Below, one piece after another: positions 15,946-23,499 of a stretch of DNA of 64,000 nucleotides. Under the pieces are notes generated by a model, which saw only the letters and a program-made list of their open reading frames with translations, was not told the origin of the DNA and did no database searches. Position 1 is the stretch's first letter. Each line of letters begins with the position of its first letter. This DNA is from Euzebya sp. (GTDB lineage Bacteria > Actinomycetota > Nitriliruptoria > Euzebyales > Euzebyaceae): the NCBI RefSeq assembly GCF_964222135.1, contig NZ_CAXQBR010000004.1, forward strand, positions 1 to 64,000, written 5' to 3'. A program made the translations under genes and the position numbers.

Positions 15946-16821
15946 ATGACCGCCATCCGCCGCCTGACCGACCACCTGCCGACCCTCACCCGACCGACGC
16001 TCTTCGCCGCCTTCGAGGGGTGGAACGACGCGGGGGAGGCGGCGACCGGCGCCGTCGACGCGCTGTGCGAGGTGCTCGACGCCGAGGACTTCGCCGACAT
16101 CGACCCCGAGGACTTCTTCGACTTCCAGGTGACCCGCCCCGTCGTGCGCTGGCAGGACGACCGGCGGGTCCTCGAGTGGCCGTCGAACACCTTCAGCCAC
16201 GCCCGGACCGGCGGGGCGCGCGACGCCGTCCTGCTGCGGGGTCGCGAGCCGAACACCCGCTGGCGGACGTTCACCGACGACATCCTCGACCTGGCCCGCC
16301 AGCTCGGCGTCACGCGGGTGGTGACCCTCGGCGCGCTGCAGGTCGACGTCCCCCACACCCGACCGGTGCCGGTGACCGGCACGTCGTCGGACACCGAGGT
16401 GGCCGCCGCGCACGGGCTGCGGCGCTCGAGCTACGAGGGGCCGACCGGCATCGTCGGCGTGCTGCACCAGGCGGCGGAGGAGGCGGGGTTCGAGGCCGTC
16501 AGCCTGTGGGTCGGCGTGCCGCACTACCTGGCGGGCACCGCCTACCAGTCCGCGTCGCTCGCCATCGCGCGCCGGGTGGCCGGGCTGCTCGACACCGACC
16601 TCGACCTCGACGAGCTGGCCGACGAGGCCGACGCGCAGCTCTCCGACATCGCCGAGCTGGTCGCCGAGGACGACGAGCTGGCCGAGTACGTCACCGAGCT
16701 CGAGTCCCGCGCCGACGCCGACCACGACCCCCTGGACACCGACCAGCTGCCGAGCCCGCCGGTGACCGGCGAGCAGCTCGCCGCGGAGTTCGAGCGCTAC
16801 CTGCGCGACCGCGGCGAGTAG
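15946..16821 (+). CDS. PAC2 family protein
   Basis: Protein of 291 residues of the PAC2 family, related to a eukaryotic proteasome-assembly chaperone and widespread in actinobacteria; its bacterial role is not established. Typical segments are FAAFEGWNDAGEAATGA at the N-terminus, TRVVTLGALQVDVPHTRPVP in the middle and VSLWVGVPHYL. The C-terminal 70 residues are strongly acidic and helical (DLDELADEADAQLSDIAEL). ATG at 15946 matches the family N-terminus, whereas the longer reading frame upstream overlaps the hydrolase. It is convergent with the YqeY gene and ends in a shared hairpin. Confidence 0.9.
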   Translation: MTAIRRLTDHLPTLTRPTLFAAFEGWNDAGEAATGAVDALCEVLDAEDFADIDPEDFFDFQVTRPVVRWQDDRRVLEWPSNTFSHARTGGARDAVLLRGREPNTRWRTFTDDILDLARQLGVTRVVTLGALQVDVPHTRPVPVTGTSSDTEVAAAHGLRRSSYEGPTGIVGVLHQAAEEAGFEAVSLWVGVPHYLAGTAYQSASLAIARRVAGLLDTDLDLDELADEADAQLSDIAELVAEDDELAEYVTELESRADADHDPLDTDQLPSPPVTGEQLAAEFERYLRDRGE

Positions 16822-16843
16822 CCCCCGTGTGTGGCGGGGCTAC
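16818..16843. terminator. Bidirectional hairpin containing both stop codons
   Basis: GTAGCCCC (16818-16825) pairs perfectly with GGGGCTAC (16836-16843) around a ten-base loop. The TAG of the PAC2 gene (16819-16821) and the TAG of the minus-strand YqeY gene (16840-16842) sit symmetrically in the two arms. It should act as a terminator from either side. Confidence 0.75.
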
Positions 16844-17295
16844 CCCGGCTTGAGGATCCCGCTGACCATCCGGTTGAGCACCTTGCCGTCGGCCTGGCCC
16901 TTCACCTTCGGCATCAGCGCGCCCATCACCTTGCCGATGTCGCCGGGTCCTTCGGCCCCGACCTCGGCGATCGTGTCGCGCACGATCTGCTCCAGCGCCG
17001 CCTCGTCGAGCTGCTCGGGGAGGTAGCCCTCGAGGACGGCGAGCTCGGCCTGCTCGGCCTCGGCCAGCTCGTCCCGGCCGGCTGTGGTGTAGGTCTCGAC
17101 CGACTCGCGGCGCTTCTTCGCCTCCTTGGCGATGATCGCCTCGACCTCCTCGTCGGCGACGTCCTGGCCGTGGCCGGGTTCGGCCCGGAGGTTCTTGATG
17201 CCGGCCAGGACGCTGCGCAGCGTCGCGGTCCGCACCTTGTCCCGGGCCTTCATCGAGTCCGTCAGGTCGCGCTGGATCTGGTCTGCGAGGCTCAT
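16840..17295 (-). CDS. GatB/YqeY domain protein
   Basis: YqeY-like protein of 151 residues, the usual length. The fold is the helical tail domain shared with the GatB subunit of the tRNA amidotransferase, but free-standing YqeY has no proven function. Characteristic segments are LADQIQRDLTDSMKARD at the N-terminus, TLRSVLAGIKN, and the C-terminal DIGKVMGALMPKVKGQADGK. ATG at 17293-17295 is preceded by TACGCT at 17304-17309 (eight bases away), so the transcript is probably leaderless. It is divergent from the HAD phosphatase. Confidence 0.93.
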   Translation of the reverse strand: MSLADQIQRDLTDSMKARDKVRTATLRSVLAGIKNLRAEPGHGQDVADEEVEAIIAKEAKKRRESVETYTTAGRDELAEAEQAELAVLEGYLPEQLDEAALEQIVRDTIAEVGAEGPGDIGKVMGALMPKVKGQADGKVLNRMVSGILKPG

Positions 17296-17303
17296 CGCTG
17301 CGG

Positions 17304-17348
17304 AGCGTACGCCGTCGCCGGCGGGCTGCAGCAGCTGGCGGCTACCCT
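17304..17348. promoter_or_regulatory. Divergent pair of -10 boxes
   Basis: On the minus strand TACGCT at 17304-17309 serves the YqeY gene (gap eight bases). On the plus strand TACCCT at 17343-17348 serves the HAD gene (gap nine bases). Both start codons lack a ribosome binding site. Confidence 0.55.
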
Positions 17349-17357
17349 GCGGCCGCG

Positions 17358-18245
17358 ATGGACGCGACCCTCCCACCCGACCTGCTGGCGCTCGAGCCCG
17401 GCGGACGACGGGACGCCTGGCGACCCGCCACCCGACCGGGGCTGGTGCTGCTCGACGTCGACGGGACGCTCATGGGCCCGGACCGGGTCGTCACCGACCC
17501 GGTCGTGCAGGCCGTCCACGCGATCGTCGACGCCGGCGTGCCCGTCGGGTTCGCCACCGGCCGCAACGTCGCCGGGGTGGCCACGGCCTACGACCAGCTG
17601 CGGATCGCCGGTCCCCACGTGGTGCTGAACGGCGCCCAGATCCGCCGCGACGGGCGGTCGGTGCGGACCTGGCCGCTGACCGACGACCAGCGCGACGCGG
17701 TGCTGGCGCTGTGCGACGAGCGGGACCTGTACGCCGAGCTGTACACCGACGACCACGTGCTCGTGACCGCGATGGACGAGCGGTACGAGCCGCACTGGAC
17801 CGAGGTGATCGGCCAGCCGCTCGGCACCGTCGCCGAGCACCCCGACCTCGTGCGGACCACGATCAAGGCGACCATCGTCACCCACGGCGAGGAGCAGACC
17901 GCCGCCGTCGTCGACCGGGTGGGCGAGCTGGGCATGAACGCGGGCGCGGCCACCTCGCCGGTCACCCCCGGGTTCACCTACGTCAACATCACCCACCCGG
18001 ACGCGGACAAGGGCAAGGCCGTCGCGGCCGCCGCGGCCCTGGTGGGGGTGGACGTCGACGCAGTCGTGGCGATCGGCGACGGCGCCAACGACCTGCCCAT
18101 GCTGCGGGTGGTCGGCACCGCCATCGCGATGGGCGATGCCGGCGAGGTCGTGCGCGCCGCCAGCCACCACGTGGTCCCCGACGTGGTCGGCGACGGCGTT
18201 GCCGTGGCCCTCCGCGCGGTGGAGGCGTGGGTCCGCGCCCGCTGA
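17358..18245 (+). CDS. HAD superfamily phosphatase (Cof type)
   Basis: HAD hydrolase of 295 residues with a type IIB cap, probably a sugar-phosphate or nucleotide phosphatase. Motif I is LLDVDGTLMGP (nucleophile Asp about 33), motif II is FATGRN, the motif III Lys lies in PDADKGKAVAA, and motif IV is IGDGANDLPML. The cap domain lies between FATGRN and KGKA. The substrate is not predictable. ATG at 17358 follows a TACCCT -10 box by nine bases. Its 3' end runs into a 17-bp triplicate repeat shared with the end of the convergent epimerase gene. Confidence 0.9.
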   Translation: MDATLPPDLLALEPGGRRDAWRPATRPGLVLLDVDGTLMGPDRVVTDPVVQAVHAIVDAGVPVGFATGRNVAGVATAYDQLRIAGPHVVLNGAQIRRDGRSVRTWPLTDDQRDAVLALCDERDLYAELYTDDHVLVTAMDERYEPHWTEVIGQPLGTVAEHPDLVRTTIKATIVTHGEEQTAAVVDRVGELGMNAGAATSPVTPGFTYVNITHPDADKGKAVAAAAALVGVDVDAVVAIGDGANDLPMLRVVGTAIAMGDAGEVVRAASHHVVPDVVGDGVAVALRAVEAWVRAR

Positions 18246-18296
18246 CCCGTCGGTCCAGCAAGCCCGTCAGTCCAGCAGGCCCGTCAGTCCAGCAAG
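18246..18296. repeat. Three tandem 17-bp repeats across a stop codon
   Basis: CCCGTCAGTCCAGCAAG in three consecutive copies: 18246-18262 (one G/A change), 18263-18279 (one change) and 18280-18296. The last copy codes for the C-terminal GLLD and stop of the minus-strand epimerase (stop 18284-18286). The first two copies lie beyond that stop, directly after the stop of the HAD gene. Confidence 0.9.
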
Positions 18297-19258
18297 CCCA
18301 CGTCCTGGAGCCACGCGCGGGTCCGCGCCATCCCCTCATCCAGGGACACCGACGGCTCCCACCCGAGCACGTCCCGCGCCTTCGCGATGGAGTACGTGCC
18401 GGGGTGGGTGACGTACTCGAGCGCCCTCGCGGTGAACGGCGGGGCGACGCCGAGGGGACGCATGACCCGCTCCGCCCCGGCGGTGAGCGACCGGGCGGCG
18501 TAGCGGGGGACCGACCGGAGGGACCGGCCCAGCATCTCCGCGTACCGGCCGAAGAAGTCCGCGGCGGGCACCCCGACCCCTCCGGTGACGTGGAAGATCT
18601 CGCCACGGCCCGCCTCCGCGGTGCCGGCGGCCAGGGCGCCGTCGACCAGGTCGTCGACGAACACCGGGCTCATGATCCCGGTGCCGCCGTCGACCAGGAC
18701 GAACAGGCCCTTGCGGATCAGCGTGACCGCTCGGACGGTCCACTGGGCGGAGTGGGGGCCGTAGACGTCGCCGGGCCGCACGATCGTGAGGGGCAGGCCC
18801 TTCGCGGCGATGCTGAGCGCCACGTGCTCCGCGGCCACCTTCGTGTCGGTGTACGGGTTGTGGGTCATGCGGACGGGGTGGGTCTCGTCGGCCCCGTCGG
18901 GGAAGTCGTCGCCCAGGACGACGATGGAGGAGAGGTGCAGCAGCCGGCCGACACCCGCCGCGGCGGCGAGCTCGGCCACCGTCCGCGTGCCGCCGACGTT
19001 GACGTCCCAGTGGCTGCGCGCGTCGCCGATGTCGCCGAGCAGGGCCGCGGTGTGCACCACCAGGTCCGCGTCGCCCAGCACGTCGGCCCAGGGGCCGGGT
19101 CGGGTCACGTCGCCGGTGATCACCCGGGGGCCGGGGCGGACGTCCACCCCGGGGACGTCCCAGCCGGCGGCGACGAGCCGCTGGGTGAACGCGCGGCCGA
19201 GGAACCCGGCGCCGCCGGTGACGACCGCCCGGCGGCCGGCCCCGTCAGTGGGTGGCAC
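18284..19258 (-). CDS. NAD-dependent epimerase/dehydratase (extended SDR)
   Basis: Extended short-chain dehydrogenase of 324 residues. The dinucleotide motif is VVTGGAGFLGRAF (about residues 12-24), the active-site Ser lies in LHLSSIVVLG, and the YxxxK pair is YTDTKVAAEH. This layout fits nucleotide-sugar epimerases and 3-beta-hydroxysteroid-dehydrogenase-like enzymes; C-terminal parts such as SPVFVDDLVDGA support a membrane-lipid or sterol-like substrate group only weakly. GTG at 19256-19258 overlaps the upstream zinc-ribbon gene by 14 bases, so the two are co-transcribed. The coding end overlaps the 17-bp repeat array. Confidence 0.88.
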   Translation of the reverse strand: MPPTDGAGRRAVVTGGAGFLGRAFTQRLVAAGWDVPGVDVRPGPRVITGDVTRPGPWADVLGDADLVVHTAALLGDIGDARSHWDVNVGGTRTVAELAAAAGVGRLLHLSSIVVLGDDFPDGADETHPVRMTHNPYTDTKVAAEHVALSIAAKGLPLTIVRPGDVYGPHSAQWTVRAVTLIRKGLFVLVDGGTGIMSPVFVDDLVDGALAAGTAEAGRGEIFHVTGGVGVPAADFFGRYAEMLGRSLRSVPRYAARSLTAGAERVMRPLGVAPPFTARALEYVTHPGTYSIAKARDVLGWEPSVSLDEGMARTRAWLQDVGLLD

Positions 19259-19670
19259 CGGCGCCCTCGACGTCGCGGGCCGCCGCCGCCATGTCCGCCA
19301 CCGTCGTGCGCGCCAGCGCCGCCGCCAGGTCGCCGAGCAGGGCCGCGAGGTCGTTGCGGACCGACACGGTCACCCGGCCGGGCTCGGAGTCCACGTCGAC
19401 GTCCAGGTCGGCCCCGTCGGTCGTGGTGACCAGCTCCGGCCGGGGCGGCCACAGCGGCTCGTCGGGGTGGTCCTCGGACAGGTAGTCCCAGGTCTCCGGG
19501 TGGATCTTGGCCACCAGGTCGGCCACCGCGCGGAGGTCGTCGGCCAGGCGGGGCAGGCGCTCCCCGATGTCGTGGAGCAGCTCGTCGACCACCGCCGCGT
19601 GCTCGCGGCAGTAGAGGTGGTCCGGGGGGAGGGACTCCCCGCAGACCGCGCAGACGTCGTCCCGGTACAT
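19245..19670 (-). CDS. Small zinc-ribbon protein, function unknown
   Basis: Protein of 141 residues not assigned to a named family. The N-terminus has a compact metal-binding pattern: Cys7, Cys10, Cys21 and His24 in DDVCAVCGESLPPDHLYCREH-like order. A helical segment (VVDELLHDIGERLPRLADDL) and a hydrophilic beta-rich part (ADLDVDVDSEPGRVTVSV) follow, then a C-terminal helix. ATG at 19668-19670 is chosen because -10 TATCCT at 19679-19684 stands eight bases before it. The longer reading frame upstream is made of the 51-bp repeats and is not credible. It is co-transcribed with the epimerase. Confidence 0.75.
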   Translation of the reverse strand: MYRDDVCAVCGESLPPDHLYCREHAAVVDELLHDIGERLPRLADDLRAVADLVAKIHPETWDYLSEDHPDEPLWPPRPELVTTTDGADLDVDVDSEPGRVTVSVRNDLAALLGDLAAALARTTVADMAAAARDVEGAGATH

Positions 19671-19678
19671 CGGGTCCG

Positions 19679-19684
19679 AGGATA
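19679..19684 (-). promoter_or_regulatory. -10 box of the zinc-ribbon gene
   Basis: TATCCT on the minus strand, eight bases before the ATG at 19670, with no ribosome binding site between. Confidence 0.55.
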
Positions 19685-19725
19685 GGCCGCCGCCGCGCTG
19701 CGTCCGCAGTCCTGCTGCCCGCGAG

Positions 19726-19848
19726 GCGCCCGTGGGTCGATGGCGGTGCCGGAGGACCGACGTGACGTCCCGCGATGCGCCCGTGGGTCGATGGCGGTGA
19801 CCGGTGACCGTCATGACGTCCCGTCATGCGCCCGTGGGTCGATGGCGG
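19726..19848. repeat. 51-bp tandem repeat, 2.4 copies
   Basis: The 21-bp core GCGCCCGTGGGTCGATGGCGG occurs at 19726, 19777 and 19828, exactly 51 bases apart. The intervening sequences are also similar and share GTGACGTCCCG or ATGACGTCCCG. It fills most of the 207-base gap between the zinc-ribbon gene and the TetR gene. No gene is supported here. Because the period is a multiple of three, the repeat yields artificial open frames on both strands. Confidence 0.9.
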
Positions 19849-19877
19849 CCGGCGTGGTGAGCCGGCCGGGCCGTACC

Positions 19878-20456
19878 TCACCCGCCCGCGGACACGCCCC
19901 TGAGGATCTGGTCGGCCAGCGCCGTGGTGAAGTCCGGGTCGGCGGGGTCGCGTCCGGCGGCCGCGCGGCCGAGCACGGCCATCAGCACCGCGCCCAGGAT
20001 CGCGTTCGCCGCGTCCGCCGGCGCCGCGACGTCGAACGCGCCCGTGGCCCGCCCCTCGGTCAGCAGCTCGCGCAGGGGACCGGCGATGCGCGCGTCGTTG
20101 AGCTCGAGCACCGGGGCGAGGGCCCCGCGCGCGCCAGCCGCCGCGAGCAGCGCGGCGCAGGTCCCCGGCCGGCCGCCGAGGTACCCCGCCATCGCGACGA
20201 CCACGGCGCGCAGCCGGTCCGCGGGGGGTCCCTGCCCGTCGTCCGCCGCGGCCATCGCGGCAGCGCCCTCGCGCACGTGGGCGGACAGCAGGAACGCCAG
20301 CAGGTCGTCCCGTCCGGCGAAGTAGTAGTACAGCGTCGCGCGGGAGGCCCCGACCATGCGCGCCACGTCCTCGAGGCGCAGGTCGGCGTCCACGGCGAGC
20401 ACGTCGTCGCTGACGGCGAGCAGGCGGTCGGCCAGGTCCGGCGGGGGCGTCTTCAC
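19878..20456 (-). CDS. TetR family regulator
   Basis: Repressor-type DNA-binding protein of 192 residues. The helix-turn-helix is LRLEDVARMVGASRATLYYYF (residues about 26-46, conserved YYYF) and the C-terminal ligand domain is helical. GTG at 20454-20456 is chosen because -10 TATGCT at 20463-20468 lies six bases before it. A longer GTG start at 20486 would place the promoter inside the gene. It is divergent from the SDR gene at 20512, and the palindrome 20490-20511 between them is the likely binding site for both genes. Confidence 0.86.
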   Translation of the reverse strand: MKTPPPDLADRLLAVSDDVLAVDADLRLEDVARMVGASRATLYYYFAGRDDLLAFLLSAHVREGAAAMAAADDGQGPPADRLRAVVVAMAGYLGGRPGTCAALLAAAGARGALAPVLELNDARIAGPLRELLTEGRATGAFDVAAPADAANAILGAVLMAVLGRAAAGRDPADPDFTTALADQILRGVSAGG

Positions 20457-20462
20457 ATCGCC

Positions 20463-20511
20463 AGCATATTGGACGTTGATCTGCACGATGATCTAGATTA
20501 CAGTCTAGATC
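20463..20511. promoter_or_regulatory. Divergent promoters with an operator palindrome
   Basis: Plus strand: -35 TTGATC (20476-20481), 17-base spacer, -10 TACAGT (20499-20504), seven bases, ATG of the SDR gene. Minus strand: -10 TATGCT (20463-20468), six bases, GTG of tetR. A perfect inverted repeat GATCTAGA-TTACAG-TCTAGATC (20490-20511) covers the plus-strand -10 and abuts the ATG. Binding by the divergent TetR protein would block SDR transcription; this is inferred. Confidence 0.78.
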
Positions 20512-21312
20512 ATGATCCAAACACGTGATGCGTACGGCCCCTGGGCCCTCATCACCGGCGCCGCCTCCGGGATCGGCGCCGGCTTCGCCCGGCACCTGGC
20601 CCGAGAGGGCCTCGACATCGTCCTCGCCTCCCGCTCCGCCGAGCGACTGACCGCCCTCGGCGCGGAGCTCACCGCCGCCCACGGCACCGCCCACCGCGTG
20701 GTGCCCGTCGACCTGTCCGCAGCCGACGCCGTCCAGGCCCTGGCTGACGCCACCGCGGACCTCGACGTCGGCCTGGTCGTCTCGAACGCCGGGGCCCCGC
20801 ACCTCGGGCCGTTCCTCGACCGCGACGCCGCCGACCTCCACGCCGACGTCGCGCTCAACGCGACCGCCCACCTCGACATCGCCCACCACTTCGGGCGGCG
20901 CCTCCGAGAACGCGGCCGCGGCGGGCTGGTCCTGGTCTCGGCCTTGGGTGCCCTCCACGGCCTGCCGCTGATGGCCAACGACAGCGCCGCGAAGGCCTAC
21001 GTCGCGAACCTGGGGGAGGCGCTCCACCACGAGCTCCGGCCCGCCGGCGTCGACGTGACCGTCCTCCTGCCCGGCAACGTCGACACGCCGATCATCAACG
21101 CGATCGGCCTGGACCGGACCGCCATGCCGATGCGGACCCTCCCCGTCGACGTCGCGGTGGCCGAGGCCATGGACGCACTGGCCCGCGGGCGTGCGCGGCA
21201 CATCCCCGGACGGCTGCCGCGGACGGCCGCCCGGGTCGTGCCGCGCAGCCTGTCGATCGCGGTCAACGCCAAGATGATGGCGGGCGCGCTCGACCGTCGT
21301 CCCACAGGATGA
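20512..21312 (+). CDS. SDR family protein with altered active site
   Basis: Classical short-chain dehydrogenase fold of 266 residues. The cofactor motif is GAASGIGAGFA (about residues 16-26), followed by LDVGLVVSNAGAPH. The expected catalytic Ser lies in LVSALGAL. The YxxxK pair reads DSAAK: Lys is present, but the Tyr position is Asp (codon GAC in the block around 20990). The enzyme may therefore not be a normal oxidoreductase, or another residue may serve. The promoter overlaps the TetR operator at 20490-20511, so expression is probably induced by a ligand of that regulator. The last third, with RTAARVVPRSLSIAVNAKMM, resembles family members that sit on membranes. Confidence 0.87.
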   Translation: MIQTRDAYGPWALITGAASGIGAGFARHLAREGLDIVLASRSAERLTALGAELTAAHGTAHRVVPVDLSAADAVQALADATADLDVGLVVSNAGAPHLGPFLDRDAADLHADVALNATAHLDIAHHFGRRLRERGRGGLVLVSALGALHGLPLMANDSAAKAYVANLGEALHHELRPAGVDVTVLLPGNVDTPIINAIGLDRTAMPMRTLPVDVAVAEAMDALARGRARHIPGRLPRTAARVVPRSLSIAVNAKMMAGALDRRPTG

Positions 21313-21403
21313 CGGGCCGCCCGCCGACAGGGTCCTGCAGCACGACGCGAGATCGTCCCCGCAGCGGTCGTGCCGCCCGCGCCGGCGGCTGCAGGATGCC
21401 GGC

Positions 21404-22351
21404 ATGGACGAACGCCCCACGCTCGCCGTCGACGACCTGGTCCGCCGGTTCGGAGACCTGACCGCGGTCGACGGCGTCACCTTCCACATCGCCCCGGGGG
21501 AGGCCTACGGGCTCCTCGGACCCAACGGTGCCGGCAAGACCACGACCATCTCGATGGCGATGGGTCTGCTGGAACCCGACGCGGGCACCGTCGAGGTCGC
21601 CGGCGTCGACATGGCCACCGAGCCGATGCGGGCCAAGCGCCAGGTCGGCTACGTCCCCCAGGAGATCGCCCTCTACCCGGACCTCACCGCCCGGGAGAAC
21701 CTCGACTTCGTCGCCCGGCTCCACGGCCTCGACGCCAGCACCCGGAGGGCCCGGATCGGCGAGGCCCTCGACCTCGTCGGCCTCGCCGACCGGGCCGACG
21801 AGCGGATCGACACCTACTCCGGCGGGATGCAGCGCCGCATCAACATCGCGGCCGGGCTGCTCCACCACCCCTCCCTCCTCATCCTGGACGAGCCGACCGT
21901 CGGCGTGGACCCGCAGTCGCGCAACGCGATCCTCGAGGGCGTCGCCGAGCTGAGCCGGACCGGCATGTCGATCCTCTACACCTCCCACTACATGGAGGAG
22001 GTCGAGCGGCTCTGCGACCGCGTCGGCATCGTCGACGGCGGTCGCCTGATCGCCGAGGGCACCCAGCGCGAGCTGGTGTCCCGCGTCGGGTCCACCGACC
22101 GCGTCGAGCTGGCCGTCGACGGCGACGCCGAGCTGATCGCGAAGCGCATCGGCGGGCTCGACACCGTGATCGAGGCGACCGCCGAGCACGACGACGGCGC
22201 CTGGACCGTCCGGGTCCTGACCGCCGACGCGCGCCGCCACCTCGCCACGATCGTCGCCGCGGCCGAGGGCCGTGTGATCGGGGTGGAGATCGTCGAGCCG
22301 GACCTCGAGAGCGTGTTCCTGTCCCTCACCGGCCGCGGGCTGCGGGACTAG
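21404..22351 (+). CDS. ABC exporter ATP-binding protein (DrrA-like)
   Basis: ATPase of 315 residues for the two permeases encoded next. Walker A is GPNGAGKTTTIS (about residues 39-50), the signature is YSGGMQRRINIAAGL, Walker B is LLILDEPTVGVDP, and the H-loop is ILYTSHYMEEVE. A C-terminal extension of about 90 residues is typical of DrrA/NatA-like exporters. It is followed by a GTG-started permease with its own ribosome binding site 15 bases downstream. The 91-base gap to the SDR gene shows no clear terminator, so read-through from the SDR gene is possible. The substrate is unknown. Confidence 0.9.
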   Translation: MDERPTLAVDDLVRRFGDLTAVDGVTFHIAPGEAYGLLGPNGAGKTTTISMAMGLLEPDAGTVEVAGVDMATEPMRAKRQVGYVPQEIALYPDLTARENLDFVARLHGLDASTRRARIGEALDLVGLADRADERIDTYSGGMQRRINIAAGLLHHPSLLILDEPTVGVDPQSRNAILEGVAELSRTGMSILYTSHYMEEVERLCDRVGIVDGGRLIAEGTQRELVSRVGSTDRVELAVDGDAELIAKRIGGLDTVIEATAEHDDGAWTVRVLTADARRHLATIVAAAEGRVIGVEIVEPDLESVFLSLTGRGLRD

Positions 22352-22365
22352 AGGGGAGGGACGTC

Positions 22366-23499
22366 GTGCGCACCGCCCTCGTCATCGCCGCCCGCGACCT
22401 GCGGTCGCGGCTGCGGGACCGCTCGGTCCTCATCTCCGCGCTGGCCGCCCCCTACGCCCTCGCGCTCATCCTGACCCTCGCCCTGTCCGGGTCCGGCGAC
22501 TTCACCACCAGCTACGGGCTGGTCGTGGAGGACGACGGCGCGGTGGGCGAGGCGTTCACCGCCGCCGTCACCGGCCCCGAGGTCACCGCGTTCGCCGAGG
22601 TGACGCGCTACGACTCCACCGCGGACGCCGAGCAGGCGCTGGCCGACGGGGACGTCCGCGCCGCCTGGGTCGTGCCGGCCGGGCTGTCCGCGCAGGTGCA
22701 GGCCGGCGGCACCGCGGCGGTGGAGATCGTCACCACACCGGCCGAGACGGTCACCGCCGATGTCGCCGAGTCCATCGCAACCGGCTTCGCCGCCGACGTG
22801 CAGGCCCGGGGGCTGGCCCTACGGCTCGGCGCGGACCCCGAGGACGTCGGCGCGACCGCCCCGGCGATCACCATGGAGCAGGCCACCGCCGAGGAGGCCA
22901 CCGACGTCGCCGCGTCCTACTTCGGACCGGCGATGGCGACGTTCTTCGTCTACTTCCTGATCGCCATGGGCCCCCGCTCCCTGCTGCGCGAGCGGCGCCA
23001 GGGCACGCTCGTCCGGGTCCTCAGCGCGCCGGTCAGCCCCCGGTCGGTGCTGCTCGGCAAGGCGATCGGCGTGGTCGTCAGCGCGTTCGCGGCGCTGGTG
23101 GTCCTGTGGCTGGCGACGACCGCGATGCTCGGGGCCGACTGGGGCCACCCCCTCGGGGTGCTCGGCATCTCGGCGGCCTTCGTGCTGGCCGCGGCCGCGA
23201 TCGCCGCGTCCGTCATGACCGTCGCGACCACCGAGAAGCAGGTCGAGGGACTCGTGTCGATCGTGGCGTTCACCTTCGCCCTCCTGGGTGGCAACTTCTT
23301 CCACCTCAGCGAGATGCCCGCCGTGATGCGGACCCTCTCGCGGCTGACGCCGAACGGCTGGGCGATGGACGGCTTCAGCGAGCTGATCGCCGGCGCGTCG
23401 GTGACCTCGATCCTCCCCAACGTGGCCGTCCTCCTCGGCATCGCGGTCGCCTTCACCGCGCTCGCGCTGCCCCGCACCGCGAAGGTCGTGACGCCGTGA
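22366..23499 (+). CDS. ABC-2 type permease, first subunit
   Basis: Membrane permease of 377 residues. One helix at the N-terminus (about 22-40), a large soluble extracytoplasmic loop (about 45-185) and then five to six helices from about residue 195 to the end: the topology of the ABC2_membrane_3/YhaP-type exporters. GTG at 22366 follows GGGGAGGG at 22353-22360 by five bases. The stop overlaps the next start in a GTGA junction. It probably dimerises with the permease encoded next. Confidence 0.87.
   Translation: MRTALVIAARDLRSRLRDRSVLISALAAPYALALILTLALSGSGDFTTSYGLVVEDDGAVGEAFTAAVTGPEVTAFAEVTRYDSTADAEQALADGDVRAAWVVPAGLSAQVQAGGTAAVEIVTTPAETVTADVAESIATGFAADVQARGLALRLGADPEDVGATAPAITMEQATAEEATDVAASYFGPAMATFFVYFLIAMGPRSLLRERRQGTLVRVLSAPVSPRSVLLGKAIGVVVSAFAALVVLWLATTAMLGADWGHPLGVLGISAAFVLAAAAIAASVMTVATTEKQVEGLVSIVAFTFALLGGNFFHLSEMPAVMRTLSRLTPNGWAMDGFSELIAGASVTSILPNVAVLLGIAVAFTALALPRTAKVVTP

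Noticed and set aside
19671-19877. Extended start of the zinc-ribbon gene reading through the 51-bp repeats
   Set aside because: The extra residues are repeats of RHRHRPTGASR-like sequence, and a -10 box stands eight bases before the internal ATG at 19670.
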